Source: an uncultured SAR86 cluster bacterium (lineage in GTDB: Bacteria > Pseudomonadota > Gammaproteobacteria > Magnimaribacterales > D2472). Taken from it: DNA of 64,000 nt. Shown one piece after another: positions 63,365 to 64,000 of this stretch (its first letter is position 1; every line of letters begins with the position of its first letter). The notes under the pieces are model-generated. The model was not told the origin of the DNA, did no database searches, and saw only the letters and a program-made list of their open reading frames with translations. The DNA lies in assembly GCA_902583575.1 (NCBI GenBank), contig CACHWY010000002.1:161557-225556 (forward strand), given 5' to 3'. A program made the position numbers and the translations under genes.

Positions 63365-64000
63365 TTATGAATATATTACTGATTGATCTTGATTTTTTTC
63401 TTTCACATTTCCAATCACATAATTTTTTAAATTCATTTCAGATATCTTATTTGAAATATCTTTTACATCTTTTTTATCAACTATAAGAACCATACCAATG
63501 CCACAGTTAAATATTCTAAACATATCCTTATTTGATATATCACCTTCTTCTTTTAACCATTTAAATACTTTCGGCATGTCCCATGAATCAGTTTTAATCT
63601 CCACGCATAAATTTTTTGAAATGGACCTTGGTAAATTTTCTGTTAACCCACCACCAGTTATATGTGAGATAGAGTTAATTTTAAAATTATTAATTAAATT
63701 CATTATCAATTTAGGATATAGAATTGTTGGCTTCAAGACTTTTTCTTTTATAGCATTTATTTCTTCCTCTTTAGCTTTAGAATTGTTAATTATTTTCCTT
63801 ATCAAGGAAAAGCCATTTGAGTGTGGTCCGCTTGATTCTATACCAATTAAAATGTCTCCCGATTTGGCATTTTCATTATTTATTATTTTCTTCTCATCAA
63901 CACAACCAACAGCAAAACCAGCTAGGTCAAAATTATTATCAATGTAATGCCCAGGCATTTCAGCTGTTTCGCCTCCCAACAAGGCACAATTAGAATCATT
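63365..64000 (-). CDS. purM: Phosphoribosylformylglycinamidine cyclo-ligase PurM (start beyond the window)
   Basis: This is the C-terminal two-thirds of PurM (AIR synthetase), continuing past the right edge; six further residues (NDSNCA) lie upstream of the first visible possible start. The fragment reads LLGGETAEMPGHY, IGIESSGPHSNGFSLIRK, and SHITGGGLTENLPR, all typical. PurM closes the imidazole ring with ATP; it precedes purN in the same operon. Confidence 0.95.
   Translation of the reverse strand, partial: NDSNCALLGGETAEMPGHYIDNNFDLAGFAVGCVDEKKIINNENAKSGDILIGIESSGPHSNGFSLIRKIINNSKAKEEEINAIKEKVLKPTILYPKLIMNLINNFKINSISHITGGGLTENLPRSISKNLCVEIKTDSWDMPKVFKWLKEEGDISNKDMFRIFNCGIGMVLIVDKKDVKDISNKISEMNLKNYVIGNVKEKNQDQSVIYS

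Noticed and set aside
1..64000. CRISPR arrays, insertion sequences, prophage or integrase genes
   Set aside because: No direct-repeat arrays, transposase motifs or phage structural genes were seen; the phage-like ligase stands alone among housekeeping genes.

Overview
The window is an AT-rich, tightly packed bacterial chromosome segment with no gene-free stretch above 300 bases. It suggests a streamlined marine gammaproteobacterium, most likely of the SAR86 type. Gene content supports this: System I cytochrome c maturation genes, an smc-zipA-ligase block, exonuclease I (sbcB), dnaX-recR, a purM-purN-DUF3108 block, two TonB-dependent receptors, several acyl-CoA dehydrogenases and a cytochrome P450. 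Many genes overlap by 1-14 bases, and GTG or TTG starts occur. The SAR86 placement is inference; Gammaproteobacteria is well supported by ZipA and SbcB.

Layout. 1-8.7 kb: a partial MBL hydrolase, an unknown membrane protein, then folE-maf-PTPS-cysS-flavin protein, a SnoaL-like secreted protein, tRNA-Arg(CCT), thrS and yidD. 8.8-15.5 kb: a large TonB receptor with its own terminator, a hotdog thioesterase, a secreted EEP-family protein, merC-like, cupin and metY. 15.5-22.1 kb: ccmABCDEFGH plus two unrecognised or divergent genes flanking it; ccmD is only 55 codons. 22.2-26.9 kb: a short SMC without a hinge, a ZipA-like protein, an ATP-dependent DNA ligase in the place normally held by NAD-dependent ligA, and a lipoprotein lytic transglycosylase. 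26.9-34.4 kb: an M16C peptidase, a DUF4136 lipoprotein, an alkyl-sulfatase-like MBL lipoprotein and a pair of acyl-CoA dehydrogenases. 34.4-37.0 kb: small membrane proteins, tRNA-Leu(TAG) and unknown genes.

37.0-48.8 kb is catabolic and accessory. A second TonB receptor sits behind a structured leader with an intrinsic terminator and a possible H-type pseudoknot. Then come P450-MFS, a thioredoxin-like protein, a Ca/Na exchanger, an SDR, a LysR regulator divergent from an acyl-CoA dehydrogenase with a palindromic operator candidate between them, and sbcB. 48.8-57.9 kb: an alpha/beta hydrolase, tRNA-Val(GAC) with an odd position 33, a blue copper protein, a serine hydrolase, an SLC13 permease, an MscS channel, a TIGR02206 protein, a DsbD-type protein and Hsp20. 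58-64 kb: recX, dnaX, recR, dcd, DUF3108, purN and the start-truncated purM.

Together the genes point to aerobic heterotrophy on lipid-like or other hydrophobic compounds: outer-membrane uptake, P450 oxidation and acyl-CoA dehydrogenation. A cytochrome c assembly line and periplasmic thiol chemistry support it. The most unusual items are the hingeless SMC, the ligase displacement and the TonB-receptor leader RNA.
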